A stretch of 64,000 nt of DNA from Branchiostoma floridae (Eukaryota > Chordata > Leptocardii > Amphioxiformes > Branchiostomatidae): assembly GCF_000003815.2 (NCBI RefSeq), contig NC_049985.1, positions 18,414,432 to 18,478,431 on the forward strand, given 5' to 3'. The notes under the pieces are model-generated. The model was not told where the DNA came from. It did no database searches and worked only from the letters and a program-made list of their open reading frames with translations. The position numbers and the translations under genes are program-made. Below, piece by piece: positions 44,650 to 55,750 of this stretch. How positions within the stretch are numbered: the stretch's first letter is position 1; each line of letters opens with the position of its first letter.

Positions 44650-44810
44650 CAGGCAATACCAAGTCAATTTGTTGGTTCTCAGAATTTAAAAAATAGTAAA
44701 GAGCATATTAGGGAGTGAGCAGGAAAATCAACACAGTTTGAAGGGAAAGTTTCTACCTTGGTGCACAGAGTTTCAGGGAGTGGACATGGTCAGACTCAAG
44801 TATTCTACGT
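44650..44810 (+). mobile_element. GGCCACACCAATT-family interspersed repeat copy
   Basis: GGCAATACCAAGTCAATTTG, TTGGTTCTCAGAATTTAAAA, then AAGGGAAAGTTT...GTGCACAGAGTTTCAG and ...GGTCAGACTCAAGTATTC. It aligns over about 150 bp with 48910-49060 (CACACCAATTCCATCT ... GTTTCAGACACTATAGTCAG). Confidence 0.55.
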
Positions 44811-45126
44811 AGCACTTTGTCCTTATTGATGTTCTTGCGCGAGGGCTTAAGTTGGAACATGAAACATACAGAATATATAGTAAATATACATAAAACACAA
44901 GACATTGATATAGGTAACAATGGTGACAATTGCAAATAAGTGACTATTCTAGCAATACTGGATAGAGGAGAGCTACTATCAAAGTATTTGGAGTTTGACT
45001 TCTATGTCATTGTGGCCTTTTGCTAAATTTTTATCTAATAATGATCCAAGAGCCATGCAGGGAATACATGAAGAAGAAACACATTATTTCAAACAGTTGC
45101 CACAATTTCACCAAGCTTTTACCACC

Positions 45127-46343
45127 TACTCTCACCTCTCAAATAGAAGTACCCCCTGGAATAAAAGTACCCCCCGGACAAATCTTCAAAATCAAATAAA
45201 AGTACCCCCTGGAATAAAAGTACCCCCCGGAAAAATACCAAATTGACATGTAAACTGTGTCCATGCTACTTCAGTCCAAGAGAAGATGATAAGCAGGTAT
45301 GCTCTTTTTATTTATTTATGCCTCAGTACCATATCAGTTAATTGTATAAATAATGAACAGAATAATTCCTATGTTATTGCACATATTTTCTTTATCTGAG
45401 TGTCACACCATCAACAAAGATTAAAATAAAAGCAAAAAATGAATGAAAATAAAAATTGAAGACATAAAAAAAGAAGTTTATTTTATGATCATTGTTACAA
45501 AATAAAATTTTGAAGAAACATTCCAACTTAGTAGAATACCTTCTTCACCACTTGTTGTATTTTCAATGTTGTTGAAACCAAGGAGGTCATAGACACTGCC
45601 CCCTATTGAGATATAACGGTACTGCAGCAAATATGTCAATATCTCGCGCATTACCGCGAGATTTGGCGTGAGTTGATGAATCCAACATGGCGGATGTTTT
45701 CGAGCCGATTGAACGCTGTGCTTTATTTTGGAAGGATTTTTTCGTTGCTGGAACATTAAAACAAGTTGACTACGGGTGAAAAGTTGTGGAAAAGTATTGG
45801 TAACTTTTTAATTTGTTTGGTTGGTGGTTAATTTCTGTGTTTTGATAGAGAATTTACGGAAGTGAGTGACTGTGTGTGTAGCATGTGACCTCGATGTTTG
45901 GCTATGTTTTCGTCTTTGTTCAGCGCAAATTTCAAGATTTATGGAAGGTTAAAGATGGTCTAAAACGAAAAGGATACATTTTTTATGAGTCCAGTACCGA
46001 ATCACTTGGGTTTCGGTATTTTTGGACCTGAACCGAAACGTTTTTGCAAGTCCAGAACCGGTCCTGCGTACCGGTACGCATCCCTAGGATGTTTGGGTCA
46101 TAGCGCTAGCGGCAGGGAAATCCGCGCTGCCTCGTCCGAAAAATAGTGAATTTGAAGCGAAAATACCGCGGAAATATGGGCAGAAAATACCAAAATTTCA
46201 ATATTTTTGGGGTCCCTGGTTAGTTAAGAAAGCCCCAATTTGAAAAAAAAATAAACGTACCGTCTAAAATAAGGACGTACCGGGTGGATTTTGAGGCGGA
46301 AAAAAATAAACGTACCGGTACGTTTATTTGAGAGGTGAGAGTA
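45127..46343. mobile_element. 1.2-kb DNA transposon, TA-flanked, perfect 19-bp ends
   Basis: TACTCTCACCTCTCAAATA at 45127-45145 and its exact complement at 46325-46343, so TA is either the target duplication or the outermost base pair. Subterminal sequence includes GTACCCCCTGGAATAAAA repeats at the left and a 26-bp perfect palindrome at the right (46304-46329; half-site AAATAAACGTACC). No complete transposase frame. An internal ATG ORF of 30 codons (45687-45779, MADVFEPIERCALFWKDFFV...) follows a TCTCGCG...CGCGAGA palindrome and an AACATGGCGG start context. TA target and short ends fit Tc1/mariner- or ISL2EU-like elements. Confidence 0.75.
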
Positions 46344-46549
46344 AGAGATCACCAAAAGAATATAATTCTACTAAAAGCACAAAACAGAGCATAGGACAGT
46401 TCATTAACCACTGCTTTCAAAGAGTATATTCATTGTATCATGTAGTTGATTAGACACTAGGTTTATGTACCACACTGATTACTAATCTCTTAGTCCTTGT
46501 GCAATTAGCCTTTGGGCATGATTTTGCAAATAAACATTCACTACACGAA

Positions 46550-46790
46550 GAATGCACCCCGCTAAGAGTGACCTTACCGAAGCTTGTCACTAACATGGCA
46601 GATAAAAGCCTGAGTCCACCGAGGACGGCTGTCAGCCGGATTCTGAATAATTAACCAACCCGTGTCAACGTCAATTATACTCATCCCGACGTTTGTAAAC
46701 ACAGCAATTATCCCTCTCAGATTACACATCATCCGGATCAGGTTACGCTGGGCTTTAGCAAATCAGGATTAATAAAGACAACATCATTTA
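46550..46790. promoter_or_regulatory. Island with homeodomain and forkhead-type sites
   Basis: GAATAATTAACC (46645-46656), TCAATTATAC, TTTGTAAACACAGC (forkhead core TGTAAACA at 46694-46701), GCAATTATCCC, the palindrome ATCCGGAT (46731-46738) and CAGGATTAATAAAG. Unique sequence, sharply bounded. Good enhancer candidate. Confidence 0.45.
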
Positions 46791-46983
46791 AGGCCACACC
46801 AATTCATCTGCTTGGTTCCTGCACTTCTTAAGTCAGGAATTTAGCAGATGAAAGCAGAGTGATGGGATAAAACCTTACATCTGACTACTTTTACACAGTC
46901 ACAAACTGAATCTTTGTGAAGCAAGGGTACAAAGTTTTCCCTGGGGCTCTGTTTTAATGTAAAACTTTGCTTCAGCATTATCG

Positions 46984-47168
46984 TTAGTTCACCTTTATTC
47001 GAGAGTTAATCTAAATCCGTTGTTTTTTTTTAACAAGGTATTTCGGAACGTCAGGTCAATGGGCGGTGGTTTCAGACTGCAATATTTTGAAAATATAGCA
47101 ATTTGAAACCATGGTTTTTAAAACAGCGGATATACATGTAGGTTACCCCACAGATAAAGGTGAACTAG
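46984..47168. mobile_element. MITE, TTCACCTTTATCCG family, copy C
   Basis: Left TTAGTTCACCTTTATTCGAG (decayed), right GTAGGTTACCCCACAGATAA then AGGTGAACTAG. The centre shares GACTGCAATATTTTGAAAAT then ATAGCAATTTGAAACC with copies A and B. Confidence 0.8.
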
Positions 47169-47279
47169 TGTTACTTCATCTAAGTTTGAGAACAACCAAA
47201 TTCAATCGGTGTGCACAAAGCCAGAAAGCATAATGCCTGAATGCTGATAAGGACAGCTGTAGCATTTAGAGAATGGAAT

Positions 47280-48800
47280 TTGGCAGTTCTGAGTTCTTGT
47301 TACTTCCTACAGGGGGAGCTAGTCGCCAAGCCATGCCAGGAGGTCTCTTTCTTGTGCATGTGATTGTGAAGTGAGAGTTTCAACTGGAGTTGATGGTTAA
47401 TCTTTCTGGGCTCCAATGAGTTCTGAGTTGTTGTTCGTTCCTATAGGGGGAGCCTGGCAGCTTCTCTCCGATGTGAAGTGAAGTGAAAGATATGATCGGA
47501 GGTAAAAGCGATTATTCTTTCCTGGCTGCATTGAGTTATGTGGATGTCTTTGCAGTTTGGCAGCAAAAAGCCTAAATGGTTACAACACCAAAAATCCCTC
47601 AATAAGTACTCTCAGTATCAATCGCATTCCTGTTGTTGTACATTTCCACTATTGGTAAAATTGGCAAGTCTTTTGCAGTGATCTCATTTATAGTGATGAA
47701 GGATTTTCAGGAAGGCTAAAAAACGGAACCAGCACTGGTAGAGATAAACAGTGCAACAAATTCTGTCACCAGACAACTCAAGTTTGCACAAAAACCTCCA
47801 TAACTGTCCAAAAAATGCCTTCAACCTTCTACCAGAAACCTGCCATACAACAAACAACACACTCTCATTTCCCCCAAGGTAGTTTAGGGTGTGGCCTATC
47901 GAACACTACATCTCCACCATGAAAAATGGGCTGGTATTCCAAAGTCACGAACATGACCATAAGAAATACCTGCGGACCATATGTTCCTGATAGAACCCTA
48001 GATAAGCTGCCCTCCCGAGGATTGCATGCAGTACTCCTTAACTCCTTCTAAAGTAGTCTCATGTTTTTCCTACATCCTTGCATCATAACAAATAGTCGGG
48101 GGGCGTTTGGGTCACACGAAATTTAGATATAAAACCTATAAAGAATCATGCTGCGTAGGTTAATAACACCTTAGCTTCAACAAATGATTGAAGCTTTAAA
48201 TCTCAAGAGGATTGTACACACTAAATCTTAGCTCTTTCAAACATATCACACATGTTTTTCTATATGCCTTCATATTATAATAAATGGTTTTGGTGAATTA
48301 GGATCACACAAAATTTCATGGCCAAAGATATATTTTCATTTCATGGCCAAAGATATGATATTTTCATTTCATTTCATATCTAAAGACTAATGTTGTACAG
48401 GGTAATAACCCCATAGATTCAACTACAGATTTGTGCCCTAAACCCCAAGAGAACTGTGCTCAGCAGACCTTAACTCTTTCCAGCCATGTGTTTATACCCA
48501 ACAATGAATCACGGTGAATAGCTGAAGGGCATTTGGCTGATACAAAGTTTATTGGCCAAACTTGCACAATGTAATATCTATACTATAGTACACTGTTCTC
48601 CCAGAGGACTGTAGTCACCAGACCAGAACTATTCCCAAAGTATTACATTAACTATGATATTTCATATAAGGTATATCATCTGTAGTCTGTAAGTCACGAT
48701 GAATAAAGACTAAGTTATTTGGATCAAGCAGAGTTTCCTGGTCAAATATACAATGTATTATCTAAAACACTACGCTGCATAGCAAATAACCTCTAATAGC
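47280..48800 (+). repeat. Two sets of old local duplications
   Basis: 47285-47330 and 47417-47460 share GTTCTGAGTTSTTGTT, then CTACAGGGGGAGC, at ~130 bp spacing. From 48000 to 48800, three to four ~225-bp units share CCTTAACTCYTTC, ACATGTTTTTCY, ATAATAAATRGT and TTAATAACACC-like words. No coding content. Confidence 0.6.
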
Positions 48801-48904
48801 TTCACCATTTAATTTACTTCCATTCAACTTCAAGGAACCGACTTGAAGTTTACCACCAATGATTTGAACCTTAGCAACCCCAAGCTTCTTGTTGCTAGTA
48901 ACTT

Positions 48905-49060
48905 CATTTCCATTTCAGACCACACCAATTCCATCTTTAGGTTCTCAGATTTAAAACAATTAAAATGCTTAACATAGGATCAACATGAAGCAAGAGTCTG
49001 AGAGCAAAGTCTGTGCTTTTGTTCACATAGTTTCAGACACTATAGTCAGATTATTGGAAT
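48905..49060 (+). mobile_element. GGCCACACCAATT-family interspersed repeat copy
   Basis: CACACCAATTCCATCTTTAG, then GTTCTCAGATTTAAAAC, GAAGCAAGAGTCTGAG and CACATAGTTTCAGACAC. A further head-only copy lies at 46795-46830. Confidence 0.55.
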
Positions 49061-49329
49061 CAAATTTTCTTCCCACCACTAGAGCAGCTGGGTTTTCATT
49101 GTACCCTTTGCTTTAAATGCTATAATCACAAATTTTGCAATGCCTATAAAACAAGGAACTAAATTATCTAATACTCTCATTCTGCATATAATCAGACAAA
49201 TCAAGACAGGGGCTTTAGATTGTATCCCTCCTCATCATATGCCAGAAGTTTCCCAATATTTTCCCCGACAGGAGACTACTTTCAGTTTATAATGGATGAA
49301 ATACCACATCTACATGTATGACCACTTGC

Positions 49330-49640
49330 CATGTCCTGTACCTGGCCAGACTCCATTACAGAATGATGTATGACACAGCTTCATCTCTCTAATCCTTCCC
49401 CGACAGCCTTCGCTAAGGGGACTATTTCATTTTCCAAATTCCACTCTGCCCAAAGGACCGTGCCATCTGACTTACAAAACCCTGCCAAATGCCCCACTCC
49501 AGCCACTGGAGTCCATACATCACCTCAGGGTGGGGTTAAGGAGATGGTCTGTCTTGGCACCGAGAGAGACATCTCAAGCCAGGAGCCAAGAAAAGCCATC
49601 AAGTTCAATCCCTCTCCTGTCCCTGAGGGCTAAAGGGTAA
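49330..49640. promoter_or_regulatory. Unique GC-richer stretch with an 87-codon open frame
   Basis: The plus strand is open from ATG 49370 to 49633 (MTQLHLSNPSPTAFAKGTIS...). No splice signals or known domain. It looks like other unique islands, and the frame may be incidental. Confidence 0.2.
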
Positions 49641-49649
49641 GATATAACC

Positions 49650-49738
49650 AATCTACAATGTATGCCTGGAGCATCTACAATGTATGCCTGGAGCATCTAC
49701 AATGTATGCCTGGAGCATCTACGATGTATGCCTGGAGC
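49650..49738 (+). repeat. 22-bp repeat, 4 copies
   Basis: TCTACAATGTATGCCTGGAG plus CA in register; the last unit has ACGATG. Confidence 0.95.
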
Positions 49739-50094
49739 TGCCCCCAAAACCGTACATGTAGCAACTTTGGTGCAATCTCCTAATGATGTTGAGGTACTTC
49801 GAGTACTATTAAAGATTCATGGATAAGTGCTAACCTGGGTTCCGACTCCACAAAGAAATGTCTCTGAACCTTTGACTGCATCATTGGCTGTGATGTTTGA
49901 ATAACCAGTCATTTATGTTGGTAAAAGATTCATGTAGAAGAGTCCTTGGGCAGCGTACAAAAGGGCACCTTGGGTGTGGCGTTGTGTTTCCTGGATTGTC
50001 ACAGATTTATTAGACACACTTTTCAATAATGATATCGTGATGATAGTTTTTTTGCGTATACAACTTTGATGTGTCAATGAAGGTTAACTTTCAA

Positions 50095-50180
50095 GTCAAG
50101 TCAAGTTAAAGCCTTTATTTGATTTGGATGGCTTCTCCAACCTTTATGGCCGCTTTTCAGCAAGGTCGAGCAAAGGGAGG
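50095..50180 (-). mobile_element. Retroelement 3' tail
   Basis: On the minus strand, CCATCCAAATCAAATAAAGG, then CTTTAACTTGACTTGACTTG: a polyadenylation-like AATAAAG followed by a short terminal TTGAC repeat, as at the 3' end of non-LTR elements. Truncated; no coding region. Confidence 0.45.
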
Positions 50181-50479
50181 GGTCATGGTCATGATAAGAA
50201 TCAAAACAACATGATTAAAGTACGTGATAAATAAAAGCAAATAAATATGTAAATTAAATTTGGTTATACGGTTTGATGTCAATGTTAACAAATGACTTTG
50301 GTGCTACATGTGTATATTCAGACATTTCAAACACTACATGCAAGTATCCACTGCCTGAAAGTAGAAGCCTTGAAAATATATTGGAGATCATGCAAATAAG
50401 CATAAAACTGATTGATGAATAGTTGAGAGCAATGACCGTCCAATGACCCTATGAGTTTGTGATCTTGAGTTGTTTTTGT

Positions 50480-50700
50480 TATCAAGTATGAGTTGTTATT
50501 CTTTTGAGTTTTCCTAAGTTGCTTGTATGATTTACAAACCCGAATTGGATTATTGCTTTGTTATGTTCAATCCTATGTTTGTATTTATCTTTTGTACTTT
50601 GAGTTATTATTATTGTTATAGGGCTCCCTTGGAAATCAGTTACCACGTTAACTGAAGGGACTACCCTAAAGATCAATAAATAAATAAAATAAAAAAAGAG
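50480..50700 (+). mobile_element. Non-LTR retrotransposon 3' UTR
   Basis: TTGTACTTTGAGTTATTATT, AGGGCTCCCTTGGAAATCAG, ACTGAAGGGACTACCCTAAA, then GATCAATAAATAAATAAAAT. The paired ...CCCTTGGAAATCAGT/ACTGAAGGG hairpin before an (AATAA)n tail is typical of CR1/L2-like elements. Only the tail is present. Confidence 0.6.
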
Positions 50701-50879
50701 CCTGACTGATATTCCAGTAGAAAATCTACTTTATTTGAGTTGCAACAATATATATGTATTATTGTACATAAGGCAGTGCCATGCTGATATTGTGTACAAT
50801 ATACATTCTGTATTGAACATAACAGCACAGTGATGTTCACTACATGCAGGACCTGTGACAGCACTTAATCATTGCCACA

Positions 50880-51100
50880 GATCATTCACAGGAGCTGCCG
50901 CATCGCTGAGGAGTTTTACCTGCTTGAGTTTCGACTTCTAAACATCGATCATGTGAAGGGCGGGTCCGCTCACCCGACTCCAGCTGTTCTGAGGAGGCGC
51001 TCCGGCGTAGATCAGTGAGTTTCCGCGGATGAGCATTAATAATACATCCCCAATCACGCCCCCCATTCGTCATCATCAGTGTCAGTTAGCAGCCGGCCGT
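50880..51100. promoter_or_regulatory. GC-rich island beside the 38-bp array
   Basis: ATCGATCATGTGAAGGGCGG, GACTCCAGCTGTTCTGAG, GATGAGCATTAATAATACAT and GCAGCCGGCCGTAAGGACG. Unique; ends where the minisatellite begins. Confidence 0.3.
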
Positions 51101-51154
51101 AAGGACGACTGTTGGGGAGCCGACTGCAGGGATCGATGGACCGATGCGAGAGAG

Positions 51155-52475
51155 GACTCACCATCCGTATCGATAAGGGACCGGTGAGAGAGGATTCACC
51201 ATCCGTATCGATAAGGGACCGGTGAGAGAGGATTCCCCATCTGTATCGATAAGGGACAGGTGAGAGAGGATTCCCCATCTGTATCAATAAGGGACCGATG
51301 AGAGAGGATTCCCCATCTGTATCAATAAGTGACCGGTGAGAGAGGAATCCCCATCTGTATCGATAAGGGACCGGTGAAGGAGGATTCCCCATCTGTATCG
51401 ATAAGGGACCGGTGAAAGAGGATTCCCCATCTGTATCGATAAGGGACCGGTGAGAAACGATTCCCCATCTGTATCGATAAGGGACCGGTGAGAGAGGATT
51501 CCCCATCTGTATCGATAAGGGACCGGTGAGAGAGGATTCCCCATCTGTATCGATACAGGACCGGTGAGGTAGGATTCCCCATCTGTATCGATAAGGGACC
51601 GGTGAGAGAGGATTCCCCATCTGTATCGATAAGGGACCGGTGAGAGAGGATTCCCCATCTGTATCGATAAGGGACCGGTGAGGGAGGATTCCCCATCTGT
51701 ATCGATAAGGGACCGGTGAGGTAGGCTCCCCCATCCGTTTCAATACAGGACCGGTGAGGGAGGATTCCCCATCTGTATCGATAAGGGACCGGTGAGAGAG
51801 AATTCCCCATCTGTATCGGTAAGGGACCGGTGAGAGAGGATTCCCCATCTGTATCGATAAGGGACCGGTGAGAGAGGATTCCCCATCTGTATCGATAAGG
51901 GACCGGTGAGGGAGGATTCCCCATCTGTATCGATAAGGGACCGGTGAGAGAGGATTCCCCATCTGTATCGATAAGGGACCGGTGAGAAACGATTCCCCAT
52001 CTGTATCGATAAGGGACCGGTGAGAGAGGACTCCCCATCTGTATCGATAAGGGACCGGCGAGAGAGGATTCCCCATCTGTATCGATAAGGGACCGGTGAG
52101 AGAGGATTCCCCATCTGTATCGATAAGGGACCGGTGAGGGAGGATTCCCCATCTGTATCGATAAGGGACCGATGCAAGAGGATTCCCCATCTGTATCGAT
52201 AAGGGACCGGTGAGAGAGGATTCCCCATCTGTATTGATAAGGGACCGGTGAGAGAGGATTCCCCATCTGTATTGATAAGGGACCGGTGAAAGAGGATTCC
52301 CCATCCGTATCGATAAGGGACCGGTGAGGGAGGATTCCCCATCTGTATTGATAAGGGACCAGTGCGAGAGGATTCCCCATCTGTATCGATAAGGGACCGG
52401 TGAGAGAGGATTCCCCATCTGTATCGATAAGGGACCGGTGAGAGAGGATTCCCCATCTGTATCAATAAGTATCAA
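51155..52475. repeat. 38-bp minisatellite, about 34 units
   Basis: Unit GATAAGGGACCGGTGAGAGA plus GGATTCCCCATCTGTATC, in exact 38-bp register. Rare variants mark units: GAGAAACG at 51453 and 51985 (532 bp apart, exactly 14 units), GTAGGCTCC at 51721, and TACAGGACC at 51553 and 51746. Because 38 is not a multiple of three and no frame of the minus-strand unit has a stop, all three frames stay open (473, 352 and 241 codons). These are artefacts of the array. Confidence 0.95.
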
Positions 52476-52519
52476 TACAGGAGTGACCTCTCAAGCTGAG
52501 CCAGTGGGTGGCGAGTCCC

Positions 52520-52860
52520 TCCACTCCCAGGGATAAACAAGTCCACTAGCCCTATTGTCCAGGGCAAGTGAAAGTGCTGTTTGGGCAAGTGCATGTCCTA
52601 CCCCACTTGTCCGATCGGGCAAGTAAGATTTTTCCATTGATTTTAGTGCAATTTTGATATACTTGTTACTTTTTACAGTCATGACATCAAGCAATTGTCT
52701 ACACTCTGAGAATTCCATTGCTGGAAGTGAAAATGCATATACTAGTAACAGTGACATTTGAATTTTGGGCAAGTGAAAAGTTGGTTCGGGCAAGTAAATT
52801 TTTTAAGTGCTTGCCCGATAGGACAAGTGGATTTTAGAAAACTTGTTCAACCCTGACTCC
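52520..52860 (+). mobile_element. Interspersed repeat with GGGCAAGTG motifs
   Basis: CAAGTCCACTAGCCCTATTG, TCCAGGGCAAGTGAAAGTG, CCCACTTGTCCGATCGGGCA, and at the right GCTTGCCCGATAGGACAAGT. The ends are partly complementary, so it can fold as a large inverted repeat. A shorter relative in opposite orientation is at 59310-59425. Confidence 0.65.
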
Positions 52861-53740
52861 AAACACACCGCCAATCTTCACTGCCTCATCTGCATCAGAA
52901 TCTGCCGGTACTATCAACATGTCTTTGGGAGGGAACTTGTGGATGGTTCAACTATTGAGCAAGGAGCAAATTTATCACCCCTGGATCCAGGTTTCTAACT
53001 TAGATTCTAACTACTGTACATCTCTTCCGGGACTCACATAGAGACATTTTTACTGCCTCATCTACATCAGAATCTGCCCGTACCATCAACATGTCTTTGT
53101 GGATGGTTCAACTATCAACCAAAATGATCAATCCAGAATCTACGTATCATCAACATGTCTCAGTTTGATATTACTACCAACTACCAGCTCAGAAAAGGAC
53201 TGAAGACCATTGATTACACATTTACAAATTTAGTACCAACATTGTCAACCAAAGATCGAGGTGCTTGAATTTGGTCCTTGGACAATCTTTCCTTCATTTC
53301 ATCATCTGCGCTGGAATCTACCTTTATTATCAACATATCTTGGGATGGAGTTTAAATTGTACAATTTAAGTTCCTACTACAAGCTCAACAAACAGCAATC
53401 AATATAATTTTATAAACACAATAATTATCGACCCGGGAACAAATTGTTTCAGAGTCCCAGGGCTCTAAACACACGCCCAATTTTTACTACCTTATCGACA
53501 GCCTTGGTCAATAAAATGTTTTCTTACCTACCCTATTGGACAAATGTTTGGGTGACTGATGAGGTGGACTAGATATTGTGTTTACTTTCAATTGATAAAG
53601 TATCCCAAACCTTCAGTCCATTGGCCCAAAACACACAACCGATTTCTACAACTACATGAAACACTGCAGGCCAATAAAATATTTCTTCTATCGTCCTACA
53701 ACATGGGACTCATGATCAGGTGTCATATTTCTATAGAATA
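52860..53740 (+). repeat. Degenerate ~180-200-bp repeat, about 4-5 copies
   Basis: Repeated words: TTTACTGCCTCATCTRCATC, AGAATCTGCC, TACYATCAACATGTCTTTG and CTACYACCAGCTCAR. Copies near 52875, 53045, 53140, 53290 and 53480. No exon supported; the GTAG|GTAAGA at 53525 is inside the repeat. Confidence 0.65.
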
Positions 53741-54865
53741 AAGGTACTGTCCCCTACTTCTTCCACCCAAGCCTATGCAAATGTAGCCTGCTATTGTGCC
53801 AGGACTTTACAACTTTCTGCAGTGCAGGTTTTTATATAGATTGGTTTATTGGTTTAGTCGGTGAATGTTAAAATACATCGCAGCTACTACTACAAAGTAG
53901 AAGATGCTGAATTGCGCATTTTAGACACTGTACTTCATACATATGTAAAATCCAGCTTAAAAAGATATCCAGTTACAAGAAATCTTATTATTGGAAAATG
54001 CAAAAAGAAACAAAACAACTTGTTATACAAAGTATAAATGAAGACTTTTCAATCTTTAGGCAGTACCCTGCCACAGAGGTTTCCAGTTTGACAATCGATA
54101 GGTTCCTCTAAATGAGAACAATGGTGCCGCTGACTTACGGCCCTGGGAGGGCCTCCAGAAACTGACAGGCTCTACCAGTGCCCATTAACTTTTATAGACA
54201 AATCAATGTACGTACTTTCCCTTGCATTTGAATCTGAACAATCGGCCTGTATTGTCAATAAGTCCTGGGACAGAAAACAGCACTAAATTCTCAAACTACG
54301 GCAAAATCAATCTGAGCAGGCTGCTGCAGTATGTCATCCAGCTGCGTCACATGGACTTGGATGACCTATCAGTCTTTTCAGTCAAGGGCATGACACAAGA
54401 CAACAGGGAGATATGAAGTAAGTCATTCAACTTATGTCCTAGCTTGCCTCTTGGTTTCGGGAAAAATTCAACAAGAGGTGAAAATAAAAACAGAGGAATG
54501 AAAAGTTTAAGGAAACTTGGATCTGTTATATTATAATTGTTCTTTGAGATTCTGTTCCCATATATACAGAGAGACATCTACACTACAGGTAGAAAATATT
54601 TCGATGAACTATCTACATCAATGATAATAGATGAAAACTCAGTGCAAAAGAAGTAGTACTGGGTTTGCTAACTTTCTTCAAAGATTACCTGAGCCTAAAC
54701 TTTAAAGTGTAGCCAATATTTCTTCCAGAGTCGGCTTCTTCACAAGTCCTCTGAGCGTTTAAAGTTCTCCAAACTGTTTGTACATCAAAGGGAAGTAAAC
54801 CCAACATCAAAGAGAAGCAAACCAACTCTTAACGACACCATTTAAAACCTGCACACACATCAATA
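53741..54865. other. Unique AT-rich DNA, nothing recognised
   Basis: Contains one donor-like GGGCC|GTAAGTCAG on the minus strand at 54138, without a matching acceptor or open frame. Confidence 0.4.
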
Positions 54866-54869
54866 TGCA

Positions 54870-55100
54870 ATCAGTGGCGAGCCCTCTTCCCTATTCTCCC
54901 CCTCTCCTCCCCAAATCCTGCCTATCTCTGCACACATCTGCCCATAGTGTCCATTGACGCATCTCAGACAAAGGCGCCCATATCGGTAATGACTGTGAGG
55001 TTGGGAGAGGTGCGTGGGGTTAAGGCGCGGGATTATTGCACGCAGACGGTACGGTTACCGTAGCCTCAAGGACACGCCAGGCGTTCGACTTGGATCCACA
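54870..55100. promoter_or_regulatory. GC-richer unique island
   Basis: ATGCAATCAGTGGCGAGCCC, CCATTGACGCATCTCAG (AP-1/CRE-like TGACGCA), GGCGCCCATATCGGTAATGA, GGCGCGGGATTATTGCACGC. Candidate regulatory element, directly followed by a MITE. Confidence 0.3.
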
Positions 55101-55136
55101 AAATGAGGATGTTGTCGGCTGATAGTGAAATGGGCC

Positions 55137-55348
55137 TACTGTAAATGCAAAAATGTTAATGGTGGTTTTATGTTCGCAGTTTTTGCGGTGGCCACTTCAC
55201 TGGGAACTTGAAACTACCGCGAACATTTTTTCATTCTAGTATGAGATTGCAGTCTATGGCGCTCCCAAAAACTTTAAACCACCACCAACACTCCATTTTT
55301 CCGCTACCGTGAAAGTAAATCTCCGCGAACTTGAATGCATTTACAGTA
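55137..55348. mobile_element. MITE, CTGTAAATGC family, best-preserved copy
   Basis: TACTGTAAATGC at 55137-55148 and GCATTTACAGTA at 55337-55348 are exact complements. The inside has GTGGTTTTATGTTCGCAG, TTTTTGCGGTGGCCACTTCA, CCGCGAACATTTTTTCATTC and TCTCCGCGAACTTGAATGCA. 212 bp, TA-flush. Confidence 0.85.
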
Positions 55349-55483
55349 CAAAATGTATATAGTTAGCTGGAGAGAACTGAACAACTTCTGAACACTGTAG
55401 TTCAGCTTGACAAAGTGTAATGGACCTGAGCTTTTCAACTTTAATATGCAACGTGCAACACATAAAAATGCCAGGGATGTCCC

Positions 55484-55750
55484 TGTGGCTCAACTGGTAG
55501 CAGCCTCACAGTTGAGCTCCTGGTTCCAATGTTGGCAATTGGAGGCCTTGGTTCAAATTAGAGGAAAGGCATCTCGGTTAGGGCTGTACCGTCTTTTGGA
55601 GGTCTTGTATTGGAAATGGTACCTCAAGCACATTAAGTGGGGGAGTACTAGTAAAAATATACCATACTACTATAATAGAATATGGCACTACATCATAGTA
55701 CATGTACATGGTGAACACTAGCCACTAGGCACTACATAAACAACAACAAC
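55484..55750 (+). mobile_element. tRNA-derived SINE
   Basis: TGTGGCTCAACTGGTAGC (A-box TGGCTCAACTGG) and, about 60 bp later, CTTGGTTCAAATTAGAGG (B-box GGTTCAAATT). Then a ~150-bp body and an (AAC)n tail at 55740-55755. Differs from the SINE at 9419 in body and tail, so it is a second family. Confidence 0.7.

Noticed and set aside
44757-44845. Minus-strand exon-like segment (PSRKNINKDKVLRRILESDH...) with CAAG|GTAGAA donor and ACTTAAG acceptor, one open frame
   Set aside because: Its donor half lies inside a copy of the GGCCACACCAATT interspersed repeat that aligns with 48910-49060, and the acceptor is weak. It may still be real, but repeat origin is more likely.
51054-52475. 473-codon minus-strand ORF
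   Set aside because: Product of a 38-bp minisatellite without stops; no start context or unique domain.
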